DNA of 64,000 nucleotides from WHSW01 sp963722175 (GTDB lineage Bacteria > Actinomycetota > Thermoleophilia > Solirubrobacterales > 70-9): NCBI GenBank assembly GCA_963722175.1, contig CAVRKA010000003.1, positions 62,001-126,000 of the forward strand, written 5' to 3'. This document shows positions 50,410-58,508 of the stretch, piece after piece. Both the position numbers and the translations under genes were made by a program. Below the pieces are notes generated by a model, which had not been told where the DNA came from, made no database searches, and saw only the letters and a list, made by a program, of their open reading frames with translations. Numbering within the stretch: position 1 is the first letter of the stretch; every line of letters starts with the position of its first letter.

Positions 50410-51450
50410 ATGGGCCATACGAAGACCAACAAACGGGCGCCTCAACAGCGGCGCCGCCCCCCCGCCCGCGTCCCGATCGCGACCCTGATCGCCGCATGCC
50501 TGATCGCCGCGGGCGCGGCCGTCGCCAGCGCCGAGCCCTCGATCGACGACCTCAACTCGCGGATCGCGGGGGCCAAGGGCCAGGCGCAAGCGCTCGGCGC
50601 CCAGATCGAGAGCACGACCGCCGAGCTCGCCGCCACCCAGCAGGAGGCGATCGTCGCCGCCCAGCGCGAGGCCCAGCTCAGCGCCGTGCTCGCGCAGGGA
50701 CGCGAGCGCGAGGCGCGGCTCGAGGTCGAGGTCGCCGCCACCCGCGATGACCTCGCCGCCGCCCGCGAGCAGCTCCAACGGGGCCTGGGCGTGCTCTCCA
50801 ACCGGCTGGTCGCGATCTATCGCGGCGGGATGCCGGACGCGACCACACTCCTGCTCGAGGCCGATGGCTATGACGACCTCCAGACGCGGGCCGAGTACCT
50901 GCGCCGGATCGAGGAGGCCGACGCCTCGCTGGTCGCGCGGGTGCGGAGCCTGCGCAACGAGGTCTCGCGGCGGCTGGCAGCGGTCGAGGAGGCGGAGCAG
51001 CGCGCCGAGGAGTTCAACGCCGAGATCGAGGCGGCCCGCGATCAGATCGCGGCGGTGCGGGCCGAGGCCGAGGCGCGCGCCCAGCAGCTCGCCGCGCTGC
51101 GTGCCGAGCGCCAGGCGGCGGTCGCGAGCCTCCAGGCACAGGTCGGCCAGTGGACCGACGAGGTCCAGCGGCTGGAGCGGATCTCAGCCCGCCAGGCGCA
51201 GAGCGAGGTCACCGAATGGTTCGGCGACTGGGCGATCCCCGAGTCGATCGTGATGTGCGAGTCGGGCGGCAACTTCGAGGCCGTCAACCCGTCGTCGGGC
51301 GCCGGCGGCGCGTATCAGATCCTGCCCTCGACCTGGGACCTGTACGGCGGCGATGGAGATCCCCAAGACGCTTCGCCGGGCGAGCAAACGGGTATCGCCG
51401 CCGAGATCTGGGCGGACTCGGGCGCCGCCGCCTGGGAGTGCGCGGGCTAG
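50410..51450 (+). CDS. Secreted coiled-coil protein with transglycosylase-like (Rpf-type) domain
   Basis: The 346-residue product starts at the ATG at 50410. A signal anchor (PIATLIAACLIAAGAAVASA) is followed by a long coiled coil of about 220 residues (IDDLNSRIAGAKGQAQALGA, DEVQRLERISARQAQSEV) and a C-terminal lysozyme-like domain. That domain has the catalytic Glu in ESIVMCESGGNFEAVNPSSG, followed by GGAYQILPSTWDLYGG, typical of resuscitation-promoting-factor-like transglycosylases. It probably cuts peptidoglycan glycan strands during growth or division, with the coil resembling PcsB/FtsX-linked activators. Control by c-di-AMP is predicted from the riboswitch. Its stop overlaps the convergent methyltransferase stop in CTAG. 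Confidence 0.9.
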   Translation: MGHTKTNKRAPQQRRRPPARVPIATLIAACLIAAGAAVASAEPSIDDLNSRIAGAKGQAQALGAQIESTTAELAATQQEAIVAAQREAQLSAVLAQGREREARLEVEVAATRDDLAAAREQLQRGLGVLSNRLVAIYRGGMPDATTLLLEADGYDDLQTRAEYLRRIEEADASLVARVRSLRNEVSRRLAAVEEAEQRAEEFNAEIEAARDQIAAVRAEAEARAQQLAALRAERQAAVASLQAQVGQWTDEVQRLERISARQAQSEVTEWFGDWAIPESIVMCESGGNFEAVNPSSGAGGAYQILPSTWDLYGGDGDPQDASPGEQTGIAAEIWADSGAAAWECAG

Positions 51451-52151
51451 CTCGAGGGCCCTGGCGGCCGCTCGAGCAGGTCGACGCGCAGTTCGGACCC
51501 GCCCCAGCGCCTCACGGGTCGCAGTCCTCGAGCCCGGGACACCAGACGGGCCGCGTGATCCGCTGAGATCGCGTGCTTCGGAAAGTAGCCGCGAGTGTGA
51601 GCGACCAGCAATCTGCCGCCGGGCGCGAGCGCCGCGGCCATACGCGCGCCCGACTCCTTGGCCTCGAACGCCCGCAGGTAACACAGGACCTCGGAGGCGA
51701 CGATCGTGTCGAACGGCCCGTCCGGCACACCATCCGGTAGCTCTGCCTGACGCAGCTCGACCTGGTCGTGGCCGGCCTCGCGGAGCCGCTGCCGCGCCGC
51801 TTCGAGCACGACCTCGGAGATGTCGGTCGCCGTCAGCGAGGAGGTCCGCTCGGCGAGCATCGCGGTCAACACGCCGACCGAGCACCCCAGCTCGAGCGTC
51901 CTTCCCAGCGGGCGGTCGGCCAGCGCCTCGACAAGAAACCGGTAACGCGTGAGCTCCTTCTCGACGCCATCGAGCTCGAACAGGTCGGTCCTCTCGACGT
52001 ACTGGGCGTCCCACCGCTGGGCGGATTCCTCGCTGCGGGTTCCTCCGGCCCGGCCGCGCAGTCGGTGAACGCCCCAACGAGGGTCGAACTGGCGCGCCAG
52101 TACCCACGCCCGGTCCGTGTTTCCCAGGGCCGCCCCGAGCTCGGGGTCCAA
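51447..52151 (-). CDS. Class I SAM-dependent methyltransferase (NodS-like)
   Basis: I choose a TTG start at 52151, just after the stop of the small membrane protein gene, because GAGGG lies 6 nt upstream; this gives 234 residues. The Rossmann-fold methyltransferase motifs are motif I LELGCSVGVLTAMLAE, acidic motif II TATDISEVVLEAA, motif III FDTIVASEVLCYL and LAPGGRLLVAHTRG. The N-terminal RWDAQYVERTDLFELDGVEK and the overall pattern resemble NodS-type sugar N-methyltransferases. The substrate is unknown. It is the third gene of the argG operon by position, which may be incidental. Confidence 0.8.
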   Translation of the reverse strand: MDPELGAALGNTDRAWVLARQFDPRWGVHRLRGRAGGTRSEESAQRWDAQYVERTDLFELDGVEKELTRYRFLVEALADRPLGRTLELGCSVGVLTAMLAERTSSLTATDISEVVLEAARQRLREAGHDQVELRQAELPDGVPDGPFDTIVASEVLCYLRAFEAKESGARMAAALAPGGRLLVAHTRGYFPKHAISADHAARLVSRARGLRPVRRWGGSELRVDLLERPPGPSS

Positions 52152-52152
52152 C

Positions 52153-52308
52153 TCAGCCCTCGGGCGGCTCGCGCTTGGCGGCCAGGAACCCGGCAACGAC
52201 GACCAGCGCCGCCATCACCCCGCCGGCGATCTTGATCTGGCTGCGGAACCGCCACCACATCGCACTGACGACGATGCGGCCGATCAACTCGTAGATCGCG
52301 GAGGTCAT
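52153..52308 (-). CDS. Small single-pass membrane protein
   Basis: The ATG at 52308 gives 51 residues (MTSAIYELIGRIVVSAMWWR) with one transmembrane helix (IKIAGGVMAALVVVAGFLAA) and a charged C-terminus KREPPEG. The upstream in-frame extension has poor composition, so I do not include it. It lies 10 bp after the argG stop and 1 bp before the methyltransferase start, in a tight row on one strand. No family is recognised; such micro-proteins often modulate a neighbouring membrane complex. Confidence is moderate because the gene is short. Confidence 0.55.
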   Translation of the reverse strand: MTSAIYELIGRIVVSAMWWRFRSQIKIAGGVMAALVVVAGFLAAKREPPEG

Positions 52309-52318
52309 CGCCGGGACC

Positions 52319-53581
52319 CTACCCGTCCTCGCGATTGCGGATCCGGTGGGCCATCCGGCTCTGAAGCGTGAACAGCTCGATGAATCCCGGGCTGGCGTCC
52401 TGGCTGAACTCGCCGCCCGACTCACCGAACGAGGCCAGCGCCCGGTCGTAGAGCGCGTACGGCGACGAGCGCGCGACCACCGTCGCCAAGCCCTTGTAGA
52501 GCTTCACCGTCACCTCGCCGGTGACGTGGGCGTTGGCGGAGTCCATGTACGCGTCGAGGTCCTCGCGCAGGGGCTCGAGCCACAGCCCGGCGTAGCAGAG
52601 GTATGCCCACTTCTCCTCGAGCGTGCGCTTGAAGTTGTTCTGGTGGATCGTCGAGACCAGCTTCTCGAGCTCGCGGTGCGCCGCCAGGATCACCGCCGCC
52701 GCCGGGACCTCGTAGATGTCGCGGACCTTGAGTCCGACGATCCTGTCCTCGATGTGGTCGACGATCCCGGCGCCGTGGCGGGCGCCGATGTCGGCGACCC
52801 GGTCGATCAGCTCGACCAGGCCGAGCCGCTCGCCGTCGACCGAGACCGGCCTGCCGGCCTCGAAGCCGATCCGCACCAGCTGCGGCTCGTCGGGCGCCTG
52901 CTCCGGGCGGGTGACGAGCTGGAAGACGTCGTCCGGGGTGGGCTCGTCGAGGTCCTCGATCGCCCTCCCCTCCGAGGACCGGCCCCAGAGGTTGTCGTCG
53001 ATCGAGTACGGGGCCGCCGCCTCGTTGGCGCCCTTGATCGGGATCCCGTGCTCGCGCGCGTAGGCGATCTCCTCCTCGCGCCCCATCTTCCACTCGCGCA
53101 CCGGCGCCAGCACCTTGAGCTCCGGCGCCAGGGTGGCGATCGTTCCGTCGATTCGGACCTGGTCGTTTCCCTTGCCGGTGCAGCCGTGGGCAATCGTGTC
53201 GCAGCCCGCGGCACGGGCATGCTCGACCGCGAGCTTCGCGATCAGCGGCCGGGCGAGCGCCGTGAACAACGGGTAACCGCCGCCGTAGAGCGCGTTCGCC
53301 TTGATCGCCGGCAACACGTAGTCGCGGGCAAACTCCTCGCGCGCGTCGGCGCGGATCGCGTCGCTCGCGCCGAGGTCGCGAGCCTTGCCCACGACAACGT
53401 CCCAGTCCTCGCCGGGCTGGCCGAGATCCACGGTCAGGGTGACGATCTCGGCCCCATACCGCTCCTGGATCCAGTGCAGCATCACCGAGGTGTCGAGCCC
53501 GCCCGAGTAGAGCAGCAGGACGCGCCCGACCGCGGCGGGATCTGCCTGGTAGCTGGCGATGCGCGGAGCCTCGTCGGTCAT
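52319..53581 (-). CDS. argG: Argininosuccinate synthase
   Basis: The 420-residue enzyme starts at the ATG at 53581. It has the ATP-binding PP-loop LLYSGGLDTSVML and conserved blocks AHGCTGKGNDQVR, APVREWKMGREEEI, YSIDDNLWGRSSEG, DHIEDRIVGLKVRDIYEVPA, and QNNFKRTLEEKWAYLCYAG. It joins citrulline and aspartate in arginine biosynthesis. The length and all motifs are normal for the family. It heads an operon with the small membrane protein and methyltransferase genes and is divergent from the sortase gene (78-bp gap). No ArgR-like box is evident in that gap. Confidence 0.96.
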   Translation of the reverse strand: MTDEAPRIASYQADPAAVGRVLLLYSGGLDTSVMLHWIQERYGAEIVTLTVDLGQPGEDWDVVVGKARDLGASDAIRADAREEFARDYVLPAIKANALYGGGYPLFTALARPLIAKLAVEHARAAGCDTIAHGCTGKGNDQVRIDGTIATLAPELKVLAPVREWKMGREEEIAYAREHGIPIKGANEAAAPYSIDDNLWGRSSEGRAIEDLDEPTPDDVFQLVTRPEQAPDEPQLVRIGFEAGRPVSVDGERLGLVELIDRVADIGARHGAGIVDHIEDRIVGLKVRDIYEVPAAAVILAAHRELEKLVSTIHQNNFKRTLEEKWAYLCYAGLWLEPLREDLDAYMDSANAHVTGEVTVKLYKGLATVVARSSPYALYDRALASFGESGGEFSQDASPGFIELFTLQSRMAHRIRNREDG

Positions 53582-53659
53582 CGGCGGGCAAGTCTGCCAC
53601 GTCGCACCCGGCGAACCCGCTGATCCGACCCGTCATCGCGATCCGGGATCATTAGCCGG

Positions 53660-54352
53660 GTGCGCCGGCTGCTCTACATCCTCTCGGTCGCCCTGATCAC
53701 GGCCGGGATCGTGATCGCCGCCGACGTCGCGATGACGCTCGCCTGGAAGGAGCCGCTGTCAACCGTCTACGGCTCGATCAAGCAGGGCCAGGCCGAGGAC
53801 TCGCTGGCCGAGCTCGAGCAGGAGTTCCCCTCCCCCGCCGATCTGCGCGCCGTCCGCGGTCGGAACGTCGAGCAGCAGGCCGAGGCCCTCGCCGACCTGT
53901 TCGCGAAGCGCGTGGCCACCGGACAGGGAATCGGCCGGATCCGGATCCCGAGCATCGACGTCGACGTCGTCGTCGTCCAGGGGACCGATACCGCGAGCCT
54001 GCAGAAGGGGCCGGGCCACTATCCCGAGACCGCGTTTCCCGGCCAGGGCAAGACGATCGGGATCGCCGGGCACCGGACCACCTACCTGGCCCCGTTCCGG
54101 CACATCAACGAGGTCGCCGACGGCGACGAGATCACGCTGGAGATGCCCTATGGCACGTTCACGTACGTGGTCGAGAAGCACGAGATCGTCGAGCCGGAGC
54201 AGACCGAGATCGTCGACGACGTCGGCTACGAGCGGCTCGTGCTGACCGCCTGCCATCCGCTCTACAGCGCCGCTCAACGCTGGGCGGTGTTCGCGAAGCT
54301 GAGCGACGTCAGCCTGTTCGCGTCCGGCGACCGGAACTGGCAGGACCCGTAA
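53660..54352 (+). CDS. srt: Sortase (class E/F-like)
   Basis: The 230-residue protein starts with GTG at 53660, has an N-terminal transmembrane anchor (LLYILSVALITAGIVIAADV), and a helical region of about 60 residues before the catalytic beta barrel. The triad is H138 in IAGHRTTY, C198 in LTACHP and R207 in AAQRWAVF. The LTAC-x-P pattern resembles class E/F enzymes of actinobacteria. It should cleave LPxTG-like signals, so the LPFTG proteins at 25245 and 41913 are natural candidates as substrates, although they are far away. No sortase substrate lies directly beside it. A repeat element with a terminator-like hairpin follows the stop. Confidence 0.92.
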   Translation: MRRLLYILSVALITAGIVIAADVAMTLAWKEPLSTVYGSIKQGQAEDSLAELEQEFPSPADLRAVRGRNVEQQAEALADLFAKRVATGQGIGRIRIPSIDVDVVVVQGTDTASLQKGPGHYPETAFPGQGKTIGIAGHRTTYLAPFRHINEVADGDEITLEMPYGTFTYVVEKHEIVEPEQTEIVDDVGYERLVLTACHPLYSAAQRWAVFAKLSDVSLFASGDRNWQDP

Positions 54353-54362
54353 GTCCCCACCC

Positions 54363-54459
54363 GGCACGCCCGGACGCGGGAGCAGCATGGAATGTCCGCG
54401 GCGTAGCCGCGGACCAGTTATTCCAGGCGGGAGCGGAGGACGTGGCCGGAGTTGTTCTA
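54363..54459 (+). repeat. Dispersed intergenic repeat, copy B
   Basis: The gap after sortase contains GGCACGCCCGGACGCGGG, a 9-bp hairpin, CAGTTATTCCAGGCGGGA and the core GCGGAGGACGTGGCC with GGAGTTGTTC. This is the same order as copy A at 18045-18186. It fills the whole gap between two convergent stop codons and ends in the stop of the first coiled-coil paralogue. Confidence 0.8.
54394..54414 (+). terminator. GC-rich 9-bp hairpin inside repeat copy B
   Basis: Identical stem (GTCCGCGGC with GCCGCGGAC, loop GTA) to that at 18077-18097, 42 bp after the sortase stop codon, followed by AGTTATTC. It probably ends the sortase transcript. Confidence 0.55.
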
Positions 54460-55203
54460 GCCGAGGATTTCGTCGAGGAGCGGCTCGGTGTCGACGTCCG
54501 GGAAGTCGGTCCGCAGGACGTCGGCGATCTCGTCGCGATCCTTGCCGGTGACCGCGAGCTGGGTCGCCCGCAGCAGGGCCTCGGAGGTCTGGTCGGCGCC
54601 GGCCGCCGGCTGCTGATCGGCCGCGGAGCGATCGACAACGCCCGGGTAGGCCGAGACCGCGGCTTCGGCCGGGTGCTCACGCTGGACCAGCTCGCTGTCG
54701 AGCGACGGAAGCTCGATCGGGTCATCGTCCGGGCCGAGCGACGACAGCGGCTCACGCCCGACCGGCTCACGATCCTCGGCCAGGGGCCCGGAGCCGAAGC
54801 TGATCGGATCCGAAGCGGGCTCGGGCGCCGGCGCCTCGACGGGGTCGTCCCCGAGCGCGGCGATCGCGCCGTGGCGGTAGACGCCCGCCCGGGCGTCGGT
54901 GATCGCCCGTTCGAGCTCCGCGAGCATGCGCTCCGCCTGATGCTTGAACTGCTCGCCGGTGTCGGCCAGCGTCTTCGTCAGCCGGTCGAGCGACTCGGTC
55001 CGCTCCTCGACGGCGCGGTCGGCCTCGCGACGGCGCTCGGCAAGGTACTTCTGGGCCTCGACCTCGGCTTCCGTGCGGATCTCGGACGCGACCTTCTCGG
55101 CGGCGTCGATGATCTCGTGAATCCGGTCCGTCGCCTCGCTGACCGAACGGCTGAGGCCAGACGAGACGCCGCTCATCGGCTGGTCGGAAGGGTTGGAAGC
55201 CAT
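54457..55203 (-). CDS. Coiled-coil protein with shared C-terminal module, paralogue 1 (third in row)
   Basis: The 248-residue product starts at the ATG at 55203 (MASNPSDQPMSGV). Residues of about 20-110 form a coiled coil (IHEIIDAAEKVASEIRTEAE, EEAQKYLAERRREADRAV-like). A linker rich in Pro, Glu and Ala follows. The last 45 residues are the shared module: L-L-x-ATQLAVTG, then DEIADVLRTDF, and LLDEILG at the very end. The coil is most like DivIVA/ATPase b-type rods. Two paralogues lie immediately upstream on the same strand. The family is not known to me; the conserved module may bind a partner or form oligomers. Confidence 0.7.
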   Translation of the reverse strand: MASNPSDQPMSGVSSGLSRSVSEATDRIHEIIDAAEKVASEIRTEAEVEAQKYLAERRREADRAVEERTESLDRLTKTLADTGEQFKHQAERMLAELERAITDARAGVYRHGAIAALGDDPVEAPAPEPASDPISFGSGPLAEDREPVGREPLSSLGPDDDPIELPSLDSELVQREHPAEAAVSAYPGVVDRSAADQQPAAGADQTSEALLRATQLAVTGKDRDEIADVLRTDFPDVDTEPLLDEILG

Positions 55204-55205
55204 TG

Positions 55206-55862
55206 TCAAACCTCGCTCTGTCGCGTGCCAAAGATCTCGTCGAGCGCCGCGTCGGCGTCGTGAACTCCAAACTGGATTCGCAGGCAGCGCTCGATCTCCC
55301 AGCGGCTCGAACCGGCGACCGCCATCTGCGTCGCCGCCAGGCGGACGCCCTCCGGCGTGCTCTGGCCCGGAGCGCGCCGGCGGTCGGTGCGCGCCGGCAG
55401 CGGCTGCGCGACCGGCTCGGCCTCGACCCGCACGGTCTCGACCGGCTCCGGCTCGACCGGCGCGGCGGTGGGCCGGCCGTTCGAAACCCCGGCGGGCTTG
55501 ATCAGCTCGGGCACCGCGGGAGGCGCGGGGAGCGGGCGCGGGGAGCCGGCGTCCTCGCGGCGGGCGATCTTCGTCGCCCGCTCGAGCGTCCTCGAGAGCC
55601 GCTCGCACTCGGCCTGGATCTCGTTCACGCGCTCGACCAGCGATGAACCCAGATCGGCGAGCAACTCGGACCGGAAGTCTCCACCGGGCTGGCGCAGCCG
55701 CTCGGCGGCCTCGGCGACCCGATCGGCCGCGCTCGCCGCCGCATCGTTGACGAGCCGGACCTGCTCAGCCATCTCGGCGAGCGGATCGCGCCCGGACCCC
55801 GACTCGCGGACCGAGACGTCGGCAAGCGGCGGAAGTCGAAATTCGGTCATCGCTGCGTCCAT
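55206..55862 (-). CDS. Coiled-coil protein with shared C-terminal module, paralogue 2 (middle)
   Basis: The 218-residue product starts at the ATG at 55862, with GAGG 8 nt upstream. Its N-terminal part is a coiled coil (DPLAEMAEQVRLVNDAAAS, ADRVAEAAERLRQPGG, LVERVNEIQAECERL), followed by a Pro/Val/Glu-rich linker. The C-terminal module is clear: EGVRLAATQMAVAGSSRWEI, RCLRIQFGVHD, ALDEIFG. Only 2 bp separate it from paralogue 1. The order of the three genes, with tight spacing, suggests an operon producing hetero-oligomers. Confidence 0.7.
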   Translation of the reverse strand: MDAAMTEFRLPPLADVSVRESGSGRDPLAEMAEQVRLVNDAAASAADRVAEAAERLRQPGGDFRSELLADLGSSLVERVNEIQAECERLSRTLERATKIARREDAGSPRPLPAPPAVPELIKPAGVSNGRPTAAPVEPEPVETVRVEAEPVAQPLPARTDRRRAPGQSTPEGVRLAATQMAVAGSSRWEIERCLRIQFGVHDADAALDEIFGTRQSEV

Positions 55863-55980
55863 GATGCCATCCTCAGAAAGCTCTATCGGCAAGCGAGCGG
55901 AAAACCGCAACCGATATCGCAAGCACGCCTCGCTGCAAGCTCCCCTTCAAGGCCGAGGCGGGAGCTACGGGCGCCCGGTC

Positions 55981-56742
55981 CTACCTTGACTCCGCCGAGG
56001 TCAGCGATCCATAGCCGAAGATCTCGTCGAGCGCGGGCGAGGCGTCGACGATGCCGAACTGGCGGCGCAGCCGCCGTTCGACCTCGACCCGGGTCGCGCC
56101 CGCGACAGCCATCTGGGTGGCGATCAGCCGCACGCCCTCGGGGACCGGGCTGGTACCGGGCGAGCTGTAATCGCGGCGCTCGACGCCCGGCACTCCGGGC
56201 GCCGAGAAATCGAGCCGCGGAAGGCGCGGGGGTGGCGGCACCGCCGCTTCCGGGACGACGTCCTTGGTGGTGCGGCCGCGGCGCCAGAAGCGCCATGTCC
56301 ACGGGCGCGCCGGCGGCTCCTCGACGGACGCCGGCTCGACATCGACGGGCGGCAGCTCGACATCGGCGAACCCCAGCTCGAGATCGGCGAACCCCGGCTC
56401 GAGATCGGCGAACGCCGGCTCGACCTCGGCGGGCGGCGGGGCCCAGGCCTCAGCGCCGGCGTGGGCGGCGACGGCGGCCCGGGCGCGTTGCAGCAGCATC
56501 GAAAGTTGCTCGGTGTCGGCGCGGATCAACTCGGTGCGCTCGACCACCGCCTCGGCCAGGTCGGCGATCAGTTCGCCGGCCTCGCGCTCGCCGAGTCGGC
56601 TGACCTCGGCGTGGATCCGGCCGGCGGCCTGCTCCGCCGCCTCATGCAGCCGGCGAATCTCCCGGATCGCGTCGTCGAGCGGCTTCAAATCGTCGGCAGC
56701 CGTCATCGTCTGCCGGTTTGTAGCAGGCGCCATCTCGCGCAT
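55981..56742 (-). CDS. Coiled-coil protein with shared C-terminal module, paralogue 3 (first in row)
   Basis: The 253-residue product starts at the ATG at 56742; the ATGs at 56733 and 56706 are alternatives. The N-terminal helical part (DAIREIRRLHEAAEQAAGRI, LVERTELIRADTEQLSML-like) is close to that of paralogue 2. The linker has a near-repeat of FADLEPG, FADLELG and FADVELP, then Pro/Arg-rich sequence. The shared C-terminal module is EGVRLIATQMAVAGATRVEV, RRLRRQFGIVD, ALDEIFG and a Ser-rich end. It is divergent from the BY-kinase gene with a 66-bp gap, so a link to polysaccharide export or cell pole organisation is possible. Confidence 0.7.
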   Translation of the reverse strand: MREMAPATNRQTMTAADDLKPLDDAIREIRRLHEAAEQAAGRIHAEVSRLGEREAGELIADLAEAVVERTELIRADTEQLSMLLQRARAAVAAHAGAEAWAPPPAEVEPAFADLEPGFADLELGFADVELPPVDVEPASVEEPPARPWTWRFWRRGRTTKDVVPEAAVPPPPRLPRLDFSAPGVPGVERRDYSSPGTSPVPEGVRLIATQMAVAGATRVEVERRLRRQFGIVDASPALDEIFGYGSLTSAESR

Positions 56743-56808
56743 TGCAAGCGGTCACCCCGATCGGGTTGGTGCAGGGGGGTTCCGTCCGGGCACGTAGAAT
56801 CATGCGAC

Positions 56809-58434
56809 ATGGCTGCGGCCGGTCAAACATCTTCCGCGACCCCGGCGGCTGACTGGCTCAGTCCGCCGGAGGACCAGGAGGGCCTCAGCGCCTACGTCGA
56901 GACGCTTCGCGAGCGCTTCCTGGTCGTCGTCGTGACCTTCTGCCTGGTGATGGGCGGGGCAATCCTCTACGTGCTCACGGCCGACGACGTCTACAAGGCC
57001 TCGGCCGAGGTCCTCGTCTCGCCGGTGCCCGCCTCGGCGGGCTCCCCCGCCACCGGATTGCCGCTGATCCGCGAGTCCTCGGACCCGACCCGTGACGTCG
57101 AGACGGCCTCCAAGCTGATCACGACCACGGCGGTCGCCGAGCGGGTCAAGCGGGAGCTGAACTCCGACGAGTCGCCCGGCGACCTGCTCGACGACATCAC
57201 CGCCGAGCCGGTCGCCCAGAGCCAGCTCGTCTCCGTGACCGGCGAGGGCGACACCGCAGACGGGGCGTCCTCGCTCGCGAACGCGTTCGCGACCCAAGCG
57301 GTCGCCGAGCGCTCGGAGCAACTGAAGGCGATCGTCGACCGCCAGAACGAGGCCCTGCAGGACGAGTTCGGCGCCAACAGCGCCGTCGCCCGTGACCTCG
57401 CGGTGCTCGAGCGGCTCGCCGACAGCTCCGAGCTCCAGGTCGCCAACCCGGCCTCGTCGCCCGACCAGCCGGCCTCACCGCGCCGCAAGCTCAGCCTCGC
57501 GGCCGCCGCGATCGCCGGGCTCGTCCTCGGCGTCGCGCTCGCCTTCGCCTGGCAGGCGATCGACCCGCGGCTGCGCCGCGAGGAGCAGCTGCGCCGCCGC
57601 TATCGCCTCCCGATCCTCGGCCGGGTCCCCCAGCAGGCGCGGTTCGGGTCCGGGCCGCTGGCCCCGAAGAGCCTGTCGGCGGCAACCTCGGAGGCGTTCC
57701 GAACGCTGCGCGGGACGCTCACCGGCGCCACCCGTGCGGGAACGCAGCGGGCCATCCTGGTCACCGGCTCGTCGCCCTCCGAGGGCAAGACGACCTGCGC
57801 GATCAACCTCGCGTCGGCGCTCGCCGCCGGCGGCAAGAGCGTGATCCTGATCGAGGGCGACCTGCGGAAGCCGACGATCGGCCAGTCGCTGGGAGTGTCG
57901 CCGAAGTACGGCCTGGTCAGCGTGCTGATGGAGAGCGTCTCGATCGAGGAGGCCCTGATCCCGACCGAGACGTTCGGCCCCCGTCTGCGGCTGCTGCTCG
58001 CCGACTACTCGGGCGACTGGATCAGCGAGCTGTTCACGCTCCCGGTCGCGCAGCACCTGATCGACGACGCGCGCGCGCAAGCCGACTTCGTCGTCATCGA
58101 CTCGCCCCCGCTCGCCGACGTGATCGATGTCCTCCCGCTGGCGCGCTACGTCGACGACGTGCTGATCGTCGCCCGGCTTGGTCATACCCGGATCAACAAG
58201 CTCGCCGAGCTCGCCGACCTGCTGCACGAGAACTCGATCAGGCCCGCCGGCTTCGCGCTCGTCGGAACGGCGCGACCGTCGAAGAGCTCCTACCAGTACT
58301 ACGTCGCCCGCGGCGAGCCGCTCGCCCGGCCGGGTATCGTCAACCCCGTCTACGGGTCCAATGGCGAAGCCGGCGGGGATGGCGGGGATGGCGCGGCTGA
58401 CCCGACGCTGGCGCCGCCGCGCTCGACCACCTGA
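56809..58434 (+). CDS. Wzz/BY-kinase: polysaccharide chain-length and tyrosine autokinase
   Basis: The 541-residue protein has a Wzz-type N-terminus with one membrane helix (FLVVVVTFCLVMGGAILYVL) and a periplasm-facing domain of about 180 residues (TASKLITTTAVAERVKRELN). A second transmembrane helix (LAAAAIAGLVLGVALAFAW) leads to a cytoplasmic bacterial tyrosine kinase domain: Walker A GSSPSEGKTT, Walker A' ILIEGDLRKP and Walker B FVVIDSPPLADVIDV. The C-terminal tail has several tyrosines (SYQYYVARGEPL, NPVYG) for autophosphorylation. It controls polymer length and export. I start at the ATG at 56809; another ATG at 56802 is out of frame. It leads the exopolysaccharide cluster. Confidence 0.95.
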   Translation: MAAAGQTSSATPAADWLSPPEDQEGLSAYVETLRERFLVVVVTFCLVMGGAILYVLTADDVYKASAEVLVSPVPASAGSPATGLPLIRESSDPTRDVETASKLITTTAVAERVKRELNSDESPGDLLDDITAEPVAQSQLVSVTGEGDTADGASSLANAFATQAVAERSEQLKAIVDRQNEALQDEFGANSAVARDLAVLERLADSSELQVANPASSPDQPASPRRKLSLAAAAIAGLVLGVALAFAWQAIDPRLRREEQLRRRYRLPILGRVPQQARFGSGPLAPKSLSAATSEAFRTLRGTLTGATRAGTQRAILVTGSSPSEGKTTCAINLASALAAGGKSVILIEGDLRKPTIGQSLGVSPKYGLVSVLMESVSIEEALIPTETFGPRLRLLLADYSGDWISELFTLPVAQHLIDDARAQADFVVIDSPPLADVIDVLPLARYVDDVLIVARLGHTRINKLAELADLLHENSIRPAGFALVGTARPSKSSYQYYVARGEPLARPGIVNPVYGSNGEAGGDGGDGAADPTLAPPRSTT

Positions 58435-58508
58435 ACGTCCTGCTCGAAAGACGGCTGTGGCTGCCCGAGCTGGGGCGCGGTCTCGCTGCGCTCGCTTTCG
58501 GCGCCGCC

